Shown one piece after another: positions 42,098 through 51,569 of a stretch of DNA of 64,000 nt; position 1 is the first letter of the stretch, and the number at the start of each line of letters is the position of its first letter. The notes beneath the pieces are model-generated. The model had not been told where the DNA came from. It worked only from the letters and a program-made list of their open reading frames with translations, and made no database searches. This stretch comes from Daphnia carinata (taxonomy: Eukaryota > Arthropoda > Branchiopoda > Diplostraca > Daphniidae). The position numbers were made by a program, and so were the translations under genes. The stretch lies in NCBI RefSeq assembly GCF_022539665.2, contig NC_081335.1, positions 7,440,001-7,504,000 on the forward strand. The letters run 5' to 3'.

Positions 42098-42334
42098 CCA
42101 ACACCACTACTTTACGCTGAGCCGGCAGACTCCGGCATTGAGAATCGCCCGGCCAAGGGGCATATCTCAAACCTCGGTGACCACTCACCCACCAAGAGGA
42201 CTACAGACCAAGAGCAGTTATTCAAGGAAACAAAGGCCCACAATCACAGCGCCCAGAACAACCAAGAAATGGCATCACCATCAAATACTTACCGTAAAAC
42301 CGAACAACAAAAAGGCAGGGAATCATGCTGAATC

Positions 42335-42817
42335 ATGCTGAATCAACTAAAAAAATTTTCGGGAAGCCCCGCCGTTCGCTTCGACCGTTGGATCAAACTT
42401 TTCGACAACGTCGTGGATATGTCCAACTGGGACAATTCCGAGATAATTAGCATGCTGTCAACTAAAATGTCAGGCGAAAGCCTTACTGACTCGGACTTAG
42501 ATGCCTACTTCTCCAACCCCAGCAGCCTGAACCATCTGATCGAGGACCCATTCGGGAACACCGACTGGGGAAAGTTCCTCGCCCTCGACTGCTATGTGGC
42601 CCGTCTGAAGAACGGCACTAGCAAACGACAATGGACGCCGTTCGGCCTTCCTACTATGGAATGGCCGCCAACGGACTTCATCCACAAGGCGAGGAAGGCG
42701 CTGGAGGCTCAACAGAGCAAACAACCGGCAACCGGCCAAGGATGGCTCCCCACCAAAAGGGAGTTGATCTTGTTAATTGTTGTCGCAATTCTCCTTACTT
42801 TTGTGTTGTTCTTTTAA
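42335..42817 (+). CDS. Gag capsid start fused in frame to accessory protein A (160 codons)
   Basis: The first ~48 codons are the start of a Gypsy capsid (KKFSGSPAVRFDRWIKLFDN, SNWDNSEIISML), matching G6 at 37,390-37,530. At 42,480 the sequence jumps, without losing frame, into accessory protein A: SLTDSDLDAYFSNPSSLN, TDWGKFLALDCYVARLKNG, LPTMEWPPTDFIHKARKAL, and a hydrophobic C-terminal helix (ILLIVVAILLTFVLFF). The joint is the scar of the deletion that removed the rest of gag and all of pol. The accessory N-terminus (about 55 residues) is replaced by capsid. Open and possibly expressed; a tail-anchored membrane protein by topology. Confidence 0.75.
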   Translation: MLNQLKKFSGSPAVRFDRWIKLFDNVVDMSNWDNSEIISMLSTKMSGESLTDSDLDAYFSNPSSLNHLIEDPFGNTDWGKFLALDCYVARLKNGTSKRQWTPFGLPTMEWPPTDFIHKARKALEAQQSKQPATGQGWLPTKRELILLIVVAILLTFVLFF

Positions 42818-44138
42818 AATAAATAACGAAAACAAAAAACGTCTTAACCCCTTTTTGTCAAAAACAAAACAAAAAAAACAAAACAAAAACACAAACAAAA
42901 ACAAAAACATTATACATCAACCAAAACAAAACAAAAAAAAAACGAAAACAAACAAGAAATAAACAAACAAACAAACAAAAAAAAAACAAAAAAAAAATAA
43001 TAATAATAATTTCATAGAAGATACATCGCCATGTATCGATTCCTTATCTCAACTACCATTCCCTTCCCTTTCTATCCCGGGGACACGCCACAGGCAACAA
43101 TATGGTGCGCCCTCTATGTTTTCCTCATCTCCCCTACAAGCCATAAGAATAAAGCACCATACTCCCGGCACCCCACGTCCCATGGTAACCCCACGTCCAG
43201 ACTTTTTTTTACGCGTGACACGACGATCACGCAGGTCACCCCCCCTCTCGCCATTCCGTACGATGCTCCGGATACAAACGGATAAAAGTCAACACCCCTA
43301 TTACTCAAATGAACTCTCCCTGGCAATCTCTAATGAACACGCCCCACCCCACCAGGTCCCTCTCCACGCTCCCGCAAGAGTAAGAATTACCCCTCCCTGC
43401 GTGTAAACTCCCCTCCAGCGAACCCTTTTTCCCCCAAACACCCTCCCCTCCGCCCACCATTCAGGATGTGTCGAATAAAAACGGATGCAAAAAGCGTACA
43501 CGAACGTACGTCACAGTAGCTCCGAAGCCATTCCCTCTCTCCTGCCTCTATTGTCTCTTCATGAGTTTCGATCCCCATCCTTCCTCAGCAACATTGCCAT
43601 ATCTCTGCAAAGCCTATTGTGTTCCTCTTTTCCAACTACCATTCTCTGATTTACAACGTAACCGTTCCTTTTTTTTGTCCAATCCTAGTTCACGCCATTA
43701 TTGGCTATTACTTTAGTTACCTTATTCAAAAAAAATTTTTTTTTTTTTATATGCGCAAAACAAATAGAAGTAAATTCTAATTCGAACAAATATAACTAAA
43801 ACACCACAATAAAAACCCCCTGGACAACAGGGTTTCTTGTTTAAGGCCCAGTCGTCAGATGCGGGTTTGTGGGGGTCGAACCCACGTCCAGCCGGCATCA
43901 TTGGCATGGCAGACCACTGCGATGCCAATGCGGCAAGCTACGACTCTGAATAGATTCTGTTTAGTATTCACAAAATTCCACAACTACGATTTATTCTACA
44001 TACTACTAATAATATTTCGTCCCCGTCTACCCCTCCTTATCATTTCTACACGTATATGTAAACCCTTGATAACTACATAAAAAAAAATGGGGAAGAAAAG
44101 AACTGCCAAAAATATGGTAGTTAAACGAAAATGTTTTT
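42818..44138 (+). other. G7 noncoding spacer before env2
   Basis: 42,818-43,010 is A-rich low-complexity sequence. 43,040-43,620 matches the G3 spacer at 25,100-25,450. 43,630-44,138 is AT-rich and includes a tRNA-like sequence (see 43,862-43,949). No gene is supported. Confidence 0.5.
43862..43949 (-). ncRNA. tRNA-like sequence, possible SINE head or tRNA relic
   Basis: The minus strand has a perfect T-arm: stem GTGGG, 7-base loop TTCGACC, stem CCCAC (43,885-43,869), which includes a consensus Pol III B box (GGTTCGACCCC). An A-box-like TGGCATCGCAGTGG lies upstream at the usual distance. The acceptor arm does not pair, so it is not an intact tRNA gene. I did not find it in the G3 spacer. Confidence 0.4.
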
Positions 44139-45860
44139 ATGATTCCCCAGATCATGCTGATCCTTATCGCGCTGACCCTCCTGCTCTCATCGGCAAGAGC
44201 ATTCCAAACCAGAATATGCAACTGCAATAACCCGACCGGAGATGGACTCCTTCAATTCTCCGACGGTCTTTGCGAGCCTGCCACGCGCGTCTCACACACT
44301 AAAGTAGACTACCGAGTAATGACCGACAAAAAGGCAGCCTTTAACTTCCCCGGATATATCTGCGGCATATGGAAATCAATCAAACACATCACAATCAATT
44401 TCGTGGGACAAGTTATAAACGTCCCGGAACGCATCGCCATGGAAACAACAGCCGTAGAGTGCGATATCATGAGGCAGTCAAAAAGATGCAACGAGAGCCC
44501 AATGACCATAGCAGAAAACAAATGGGTATTCAACCAAGAGCCAGATGACGTAGGATATTGGCTAAGGACCACTACCGTGGTCACCATCAACTGCATGTTG
44601 GAAGAAGTCGTCCTCTCCCGAATCGACGAAGGAGATATAATCAACACACCCTTGGGGAAAGCCAACGTGTCGCATGGTTCCCTATCTCACAACCACCTCA
44701 CCTTATTCTGGATCGACACATACGGAAAAGCAACTGAAATTTCCCTGAGACAATTAGAAAAAGGTGTGGGATACTGGTATGAATCATCAACAAACGGAAC
44801 TTGGATTCTCCAAGATGACTCCAAACAACTAGACTTCCACGTACGACTGATGTCACGGTGCCAGACCGTGAAATGCGACAAAAAGATAGATAGTTGGACC
44901 ATAGTTGGTGACAATCATTTATTCGTCATCACATACCCGTTGGGCCCAACCGCAGTCACCGTGCCTTCAATCATCAAACACATTACACATAACGGGAGCG
45001 ACTCCCTAGACATCAACATCCGGCAAAACGCTAGGATCCAATATCTAGAAGATGCTGCCATCCGCCACGAGAACGAACTCGTTCGAATCGTCCAGAGCAT
45101 ACAATGTGACCAGCGACGTACCAAACACGCACAAGCTGTGTCAACTGCTCAATACAATGGATGGTTGGCAGCCACACAACTGGGCCTCCGTCAGTGCGTG
45201 AAACTGATCGCAACCGGGAACATCGTCTCAGCCATTCAATGCACCCCCGCAACGGTCGCCTTCACGACAGATATCACCATTTGTGGGCCGCAACCCTGGC
45301 TCGAAAATTCTACTGTCGGCCGATCCGGTTGGGAACTCACAGAGTTCACACCATGCTACTGGGCTGGTGGAATCGTTAATTTCAATGATAAACCGTATGC
45401 CTACCGCAATAGCACGTGGCAACTGGTCGAAGCATCCGTCGTCGTCCCACAGCGGGACCTGGCCGACGCTTTCCGTTACCAAGACGTCGATTTCTTCGAG
45501 TACCAGCATCAAACCAATCCCGCATATACAGATACCCTGGCTAGCCCAATGGATGTGATGGCCGACATCACAGCCGCCATGAACGAACATTCCGCGACTG
45601 GACCAAATTTAAACACAGGAGCTTCTGCAATCGTCATATCGGCAGCCGAAAAAGCCGGTCTCGGCACTTTTACCAATTGGTTCGAAAATTTTAAAGTCTA
45701 TTCCTTTATCATTCTACTTATCACTGCCTTCCTTTTACTCGCTCGCGGCTGCTATGCCCTCGGATTTTGTGGTTTAATGTGGAAATGTTGTTTTAAACCC
45801 CCGCGCCCTCCTCCTACAGCAGTTTACCGCCCGCAGAATAACCGCCCAAGAGAGCCCTAG
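44139..45860 (+). CDS. env: env2 of G7: intact type I membrane glycoprotein, 573 codons
   Basis: Starts at 44,139 (an alternative Met is at 44,154) with a signal peptide (ILIALTLLLSSARA) and a Cys-rich start (CNCNNPTGDG). The ectodomain (~500 residues) has many Cys and N-x-S/T sites and helical parts around SDSLDINIRQNARIQYLEDA. Near residues 520-545 comes a membrane helix (FIILLITAFLLLARGCYAL), then a short Cys/Pro-rich tail (RPPPTAVYRPQ). No stops or frameshifts. It is preceded by accessory A and a spacer and followed 46 bases later by the 3' LTR. I do not see F-type features (no basic cleavage site with an LKWLFG-like block), so it is a different envelope lineage from G8/G9. Family unassigned. 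Confidence 0.85.
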   Translation: MIPQIMLILIALTLLLSSARAFQTRICNCNNPTGDGLLQFSDGLCEPATRVSHTKVDYRVMTDKKAAFNFPGYICGIWKSIKHITINFVGQVINVPERIAMETTAVECDIMRQSKRCNESPMTIAENKWVFNQEPDDVGYWLRTTTVVTINCMLEEVVLSRIDEGDIINTPLGKANVSHGSLSHNHLTLFWIDTYGKATEISLRQLEKGVGYWYESSTNGTWILQDDSKQLDFHVRLMSRCQTVKCDKKIDSWTIVGDNHLFVITYPLGPTAVTVPSIIKHITHNGSDSLDINIRQNARIQYLEDAAIRHENELVRIVQSIQCDQRRTKHAQAVSTAQYNGWLAATQLGLRQCVKLIATGNIVSAIQCTPATVAFTTDITICGPQPWLENSTVGRSGWELTEFTPCYWAGGIVNFNDKPYAYRNSTWQLVEASVVVPQRDLADAFRYQDVDFFEYQHQTNPAYTDTLASPMDVMADITAAMNEHSATGPNLNTGASAIVISAAEKAGLGTFTNWFENFKVYSFIILLITAFLLLARGCYALGFCGLMWKCCFKPPRPPPTAVYRPQNNRPREP

Positions 45861-45906
45861 AATTTCTTTTGGATTGCGGGACGCAATCTGGTATGACGAG
45901 GAGCGA

Positions 45907-46648
45907 TGTAACGAATCGTCTAGCGAAGCCAATTCTTGCCTCCTTTCTCCAAATAGACTAGAATCGTATACCTGTAGCCCCTTGAGACTCAGAACTTTCA
46001 CTTACTAACCTAGTTTAAAAAGTCCCTTAGAAATATAATAAAAAACGAAGACATGTCCCGGCACGTCGGCTAAAAATAGATTTATTTCAGTTGGTCTGAG
46101 ATTGCCCGAAATGGCCTAAAGTCGCCCGACCGATTTTTAGCTATCGTCCAAATTCGTTCGATACCGTCCGAATTTGCCCGCCTATACCTCACCATTGCGC
46201 CCAAAATCGCCCGATACCGCCCGATATTGCCGCCTATCCTTTAACACTGTGCCGTATGGCTCTCACAGTCGATGGTTAACATATAAAAAGCCATCGGCAA
46301 CTCACAGTAGGGGTCGTCCCTTGAAAGAGCTATCTCGTGTGTACCTCAGCATTCTTCCGAGCCGCTACCTCATCCTCATAAGCTGAAGCGTAAGTCTCTT
46401 CTTAGTAATATTCGCTACTTGCCTTAGTTGTCCCTTAGTAGTGTATGTCAAGTAACTGTTGCGTAATTGTAGGCCTTCGCCTATTCCCTGTTAATTCGAC
46501 TGGTTGCTTGTGGTGTTTTAATACACGTTATTCTACCGTACACGTATTGTTTTACGCTTACTTATACACGACATTGTGAGTAGCAGCGCCGCATTAGTTT
46601 ATGTTTCCGTATTGGAGACAACATGACAACGTCGTGTCCTCCTTTACA
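45907..46648 (+). repeat. 3' LTR of G7 (742 bp)
   Basis: Nearly identical to the 5' LTR apart from a 24-base deletion near 46,513. Preceded by GACGAGGAGCGA as the likely polypurine tract and by an inverted pair GGATTGCG/CGCAATCT. Confidence 0.92.
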
Positions 46649-46989
46649 ATAGCATGGAATCTTGCTTTCGATATTTAAAACGGCAGACACCACCAGGCAC
46701 GCCTCCTACCTGTTAAGTTTGCCAACAGTTGGGCCAAATAGCAAAATTTTGTCCCAATAAGAGAAACTTAATAAGACCCAACGAAACCAATGACTATGAA
46801 TCAGGGAAACGAATAAGGGCCGGCCATAGAGTGGGGTCGTCGGAGAATAGGTCAGTAAGCCCCGAAATGTTACCAGCAGTCGCAAAAATTACAGCATTCA
46901 GTCAATCAGCAGCCCCACGACTTTCTGTGAAGTTTCACAGTACTCCGTTTAAAGCATTATTCGATACTGGCGCGGCCAGGAGCCTATAA
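46649..46989 (+). pseudogene. G6 gag end and protease start, continued after G7
   Basis: The frame resumes with a degenerate second zinc knuckle (CQQLGQIAKFCPNK at about 46,720), a linker, then the start of the protease with LFDTGAARSL, broken off at about 46,989 shortly before the G8 LTR. It belongs with 36,880-38,401. Confidence 0.75.
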
Positions 46990-46998
46990 CATAGATAT

Positions 46999-47244
46999 TG
47001 TCGCGACCATGGAACCGTACGCGCTCCAATTCCAGTCGACTGCGCCACATCCGCCGGGATATGTCTCCGTTACACGAGATCGGTGTGACCGGACGGTCAC
47101 CGGATCCCATCCGGTTGGATTGGGCCCATCGACTGTGTTTTGGGTGGCTGGCGGGCTCAACTCTAGTTAGCTCTTGGGACACTGTTGTTGCGTGTAGACC
47201 TTGAATACACTCCTTTACTCTGAGCTTTAGTTGAGAACGCGACA
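46999..47244 (+). repeat. 5' LTR of G8 (246 bp) and primer site
   Basis: TGTCGCGACC to CGCGACA, followed after two bases by TGGTGGAGATGCAGG (47,247-47,261), nearly the same primer site as in G9. The tRNA is not assigned. Confidence 0.8.
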
Positions 47245-47474
47245 AATGGTGGAGATGCAGGCCCTATAGAATTTTTTTTAAAGGGTAACGATCGTGTACT
47301 TTTCCTTTTGAGTTCTGACTTTTTTTGGGGGAGGTTGATGTCTAGTGGTAGGGGTGGGCAGGCTACAGTGCGGTGTAGTTAAGGCAGTCGGCGTTTGCGA
47401 GGGCTGCCGCCACTCGCGGAGAACGTAGGGGGTGTGTCGATGGACTCAATGAATGGGACGATTTACAGACAGAA

Positions 47475-49256
47475 GTGGAAAATCGCTCGGTGGGTCGTGG
47501 ACGCGGTCGCTTACAAGACAGCGGGTTTGGTGCTGAGGTTTCGCACGTTGCGGGAGAGGTGCGTGACGCGAATAGTGCATTGGAGGTGTCGGCTTTCGGA
47601 TCACCGGGGAGGGACGACGGACCAGGGGACGGAGACGGGGACGTTGAGAGTTCGACTGACGGCGCTCTTCCTTCGTCGGGACAGCCGGCGCCCAACATTC
47701 CAGAGGAGCTGCTTCCACGCGCTTACGAGATGGCGGTGGTACGACAGCAGCTGCAATTCAGGGCCCCACCCATCTTCACGGGCAAGGAGGGAGATGGTGC
47801 GATTGACTGGCTTTCACGATATGAGGCCGCGGGAAACGTCAACCGCTGAACTGACGACGACTTACGGATAAACTTGGAGATGTATTTGGAGGACACAGCC
47901 AGAAACTAGTATCTATGCCTCGACGAAAGACCTACAACCTGGCATGACGAGGCACCACGAGCTGCGAATGCCGGACAGGCCGTTCCGGGGTTAAGGACCC
48001 TTTTCTTGAGAGCGTTTCTGAATGGCAGCCAGTCCATCTTTCAAGAGAACAAGTTGCGGAGGCGTATCCAGCAGTTCGATGAATCGCCCATCGATTACTT
48101 CTATGACGTCCTGAAGTTATGCCGGACGGCAGACCCTGACATGACCGAAGCGGCCAAAGTCGAACACCTGTATCGCGGTTTGAAACCAATTATAGTAGAA
48201 AGAATTTGTCCTTTCAATCCTAGAACCAGTGCAGAATTTTTGGAATGCCTGCGACGGCAGGAGGAAGCCAAGGTACGCACCTATCGTAGCGATCGAGCAG
48301 CTTCCCCCTTGCCGGCGGTGGATCGTAGCGTGCCAGTTGCCGCCTTGCCTCCTGCCGGAGATACAAACCGTGAGCTCCTGCAAGCCATCCGCGACCATCA
48401 CGAACAGGTGGCTAAGCTCACCATGCACCAGCAGTTCCGCGGGAGGAAACCCGCCACGCACAATCGCCCGGGCAGCCGGACGTCGGACGGGCGCATCATC
48501 TGTTACCCGTGCGAACAACCGGGACACATCGCTAGGAACTGCCCCAGAAGGCAGTGTCAGGATCAGGCCGATCCCAGACCGAACCAGTCGACCGCCAGAG
48601 AGTCCGCTCAGGTGAACTTTGTCCCGGTTCGGGCCCTGACCACGTACATGGACGAAACCTTGGGAGGCAGCAGATCGACGTCAGACGGTCAGGTGCTGTG
48701 TATCCCTGTCGCAGGGACGATGGTCGCTAAGCGAATGACGTGCCACGGCGAACCGGTCGACGCAGTGATTGACACCGGGGCTGCCGTCACCGTCGTTTCC
48801 CCACGCTTGGCGGCCAGTCTTCTCTGCGTGGTGGTCCCATGGCACGGACCACGAGTTCTGCTCGCTAACGGCACGGAAGCGGTGAATTTGGGCGCAATCT
48901 ACCTGGAGGTCAGCGATGGGGCGCTGACGGCGAGGGGGGCCGCCGTTGTCTTGGAAATGAAGGGGATGGAGCTCCTGCTTGGGAACGACTTCCTCCAACA
49001 ATTCGATAGTCTGAAGGTCCAATACCGGCAGGACCAGGAACCCCTCATCAGCCTAGGTGAGCTTCCACTGAGGGCAATCACGCTGGAGAGCGAGCCCCCC
49101 GGGCATCGAGTGGTCCGGGTGAAGGAGGAATCCTGCGTCCCGGCTCGCTCGACTACGGAGGTGGAAGTAATGGCAGAGGGAGGGCCCTACGAGCCATGGC
49201 TGTTGGAGCCGACGGAAAAGCTGTTGAGCACCAGGAAGATGGCGTTAACCCGGTAA
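47475..49256 (+). pseudogene. gag-pro: G8 gag-protease
   Basis: The N-terminal part (47,475-47,849; ATG not identified) has a Gly/Asp-rich start and APPIFTGKEGDGAIDWLSRY, as in G9. A stop and frameshift occupy 47,850-48,005. Then an open frame of 416 codons: capsid block FLNGSQSIFQENKLRRR and HLYRGLKPIIVERI, zinc knuckle CYPCEQPGHIARNC, and the protease in the same frame with AVIDTGAAVTVVS and LLLGNDFL, ending at 49,256. Gag and protease share one frame here, unlike G2. Confidence 0.85.
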
Positions 49257-51560
49257 TCTTGCGCAACTCGACCCAGATGTTGGTGCTCGTGACGAACTAT
49301 ACGCAGAAGGAAGCCTGGCTGTTCCCTGGCACGGCGCTGGGCGAGCTAGTGGAGATCGAGGAAACCACCGTGCAACCTGAGGAGCCGAGAGCCCACGCGG
49401 GAGAAGCCAAGGACGACACTCTTAATATCGCCGACCACATAAACCCAGAGCTGGGGTCAAATGAACGGGAGAAGCTGATCGCAATCCTGCAGGAACATCA
49501 ACACTGTTTCGCCAATACTTCACTAGAGCTGGGGCGCTACAAGGCCGTGGAACACGCCATTACCGGGGAGACACAGGTTCCGCTCCAACAACCGCCCTAC
49601 AAGAGTGCCTGGAAAGAGCGGGAAATAATTCAACGGCAAGTAGATGAGATGTTGGCTCAGGGAATTATAGAGCCTTCTGACAGCCCCTTGTCTTCTCCCG
49701 TAGTTCTTGTCAAGAAGAAATGCGGAGGCTGGCGCTTCTGCGTTGACTACCTTAGGTTGAACCACGTCACTGTGAAGCTCGTGTACCCTCTTCAGCGGAT
49801 TGATACCGCTTTGAGCCGTCTGACCGGACCCCAATTTTTTTTTCCAGCATGGATCTCCAGTCCGGTTATCACCAGATCGAGCTTAAGCCAGAGGATCGCC
49901 CGAAGAGTGCATTCGTCACCGCGGATGGGCTGTGGCAGTTTAAAGTCCTGCCTTTCGGTCTAACTTCCGCGCCCGCCATATTCCAAAGAGCCATGGACTT
50001 TACCTTGGCTCAGCTCAAATGGCACTCCTGCTTGGTGTATCTCGATGATTTCGTGGTATACGCTCAAACCTTTGAAGAGCATGGCAAGAGACTTAGCCAT
50101 GTGTTTGAGCATTTTGGAGCGGCTGGTCTCAAGATTAAACTGTGTAAATGTCGATTTGGAGAGTACCAGTTAAAGGTGCTGGGCAATGTGGTGAGCGCAA
50201 CCGGTATCGCACTCGACCCCGACAAAATATTGGCGGTACAGCAATTTCCAACTCCGGACGAGACCCAGACGGTATCCCAAAGAATTAAAGCAGTACAATC
50301 TTTTCTAGGAATCTGCTCTTATTATAGGCGACATGTTCCCCAGTTAGCTGAACTAGCGTATCCGCTCAGTGAGTTCACCAAAAGTACCAACGTTTTCACC
50401 TGGGGACCAGAGCAGCGTGAAAGTTTTGAGGCTCTCAAGAAAGCCCTGCAAGAGGCAGCCACGTTGGCGCAGCCAAATTTCGATTTACCGATGGAACTAC
50501 ATCCGGACGCATGTGGTTATGGCACCGGGTGCGCTCTCATCCAACGAGAGGACGGCATCGAAAGGCCGCTGGGTTATGCTAGCCGCCTACTCAGCCGCAG
50601 CGAGCAGAATTATTCAATAACTGAGAAGGAATGCCTTGCTCTGGTATGGGCACTAAAAAAGTTTCCTCCAAAAACTCTTATTTGGAGCTCGAAAGTTCGT
50701 GTGTTGACAGACCATCAAGCTCTTTGCTGGGTGATGAGCAAGCGCGACCTGGCCGGTCGGCTTGCGCGTTGGACCTTGTCGCTCCAAGAATTCGATTTAG
50801 AGGTTGTTTATCGGAGCGGGCGATTTCACCAAGATGCAGACTGCTTGTCAAGATTCCCGGTTAATAGACCCCATCAAGAAGAAGAGGGCGACCGATGCCT
50901 GATGCTGGCAAAGCTCGACGTTGATCCCGTACCGGGTCTGGATTGGCGGCAAGAACAAGAGTCTTTCCATTCGTTTGCTAACACATCGGAGCGTTGGGAA
51001 AAGGTCTGAATGCACCGAAGGCCTATTGCCTGGACATTCGCGTACTGTACCGTCGAGTATGGCTAGACTGGAGCTTGTGTGTCCCCCCTCGATGAGACGC
51101 CAAATTCTAACCGAATACCATGATAGCACGGATTCGGGTCACTTGGGAGTCAACCGCACGCTTGCCAGGATCAAACGAAGTTTCTATTGACCGAAGATGG
51201 CAGAACATGTGTGGGCCTACGTACGATCGTGCCCAAGCTGCCAATCCCGGAAAGGGATAGCTGATAAGCCTGCTGGATTTCTCGAGTCCATGAGGTCGAC
51301 CCGACCTTTCGCCACCATGCAAATGCGGCTCGACGAAGTGCATCGGAAACAGAAGGCGACATTCGATGTCAAACTCCGCAATGCTAGCTTCCATCCGGAT
51401 ACCCTCGTCTTAGTCTATAAGCCGATACACAAGATTGGCCACGCCGAAAAGCTTTTCCACCGCTGGTTGGGACCCTACCGCGTTGTGAGGCAGACCACAC
51501 CGGTGAACTACGAGGTCCGGCTGCCTAACGGGCGGAAGACAGACATAGTCCATGTCAGCC
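49257..51560 (+). pseudogene. pol: G8 pol: RT, RNase H and an integrase without catalytic core
   Basis: RT fingers with VDYLRLNHVT run to 49,834. A frameshift at a T9 run (49,835-49,843) is followed by the open frame 49,849-51,009 with LVYLDDFVVYAQ (active site), RNase H with LHPDACGYGTG, SITEKECLAL and TDHQALCWV. A further shift near 51,000 leads into the integrase HHCC finger (YHDSTDSGHLG, CPSCQSRK), interrupted by a TGA at 51,188. Then, in frame, KPAGFLESMRSTRPFATM passes straight into EVHRKQKATFDVK and the GPY/F block. The DDE core, roughly 190-200 codons judged from G9, is missing. Confidence 0.85.
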
Positions 51561-51569
51561 GGATGAAAC

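Larger units (their letters stand above)
38402..46648 (+). mobile_element. G7: LTR retrotransposon with env but without pol
   Basis: Complete from LTR to LTR and flanked by a 4-bp duplication ATAG (38,398-38,401 and 46,649-46,652). The LTRs differ by one 24-base indel and about ten substitutions over 742 bp, so insertion was fairly recent. Contents: primer site, gag N-terminal half, overlapping ORF, a 1.08-kb insertion, an in-frame gag-accessory A fusion, noncoding spacer and an intact env2. Capsid core, nucleocapsid, protease, RT, RNase H and integrase are gone, so it must have moved with enzymes from a relative. Confidence 0.9.

Noticed and set aside
42818..43010. A-rich tract as a poly(A) tail of a retroposed gene
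   Set aside because: It is interrupted by C and G throughout, sits in mid-element, and has no gene copy or target duplication attached.
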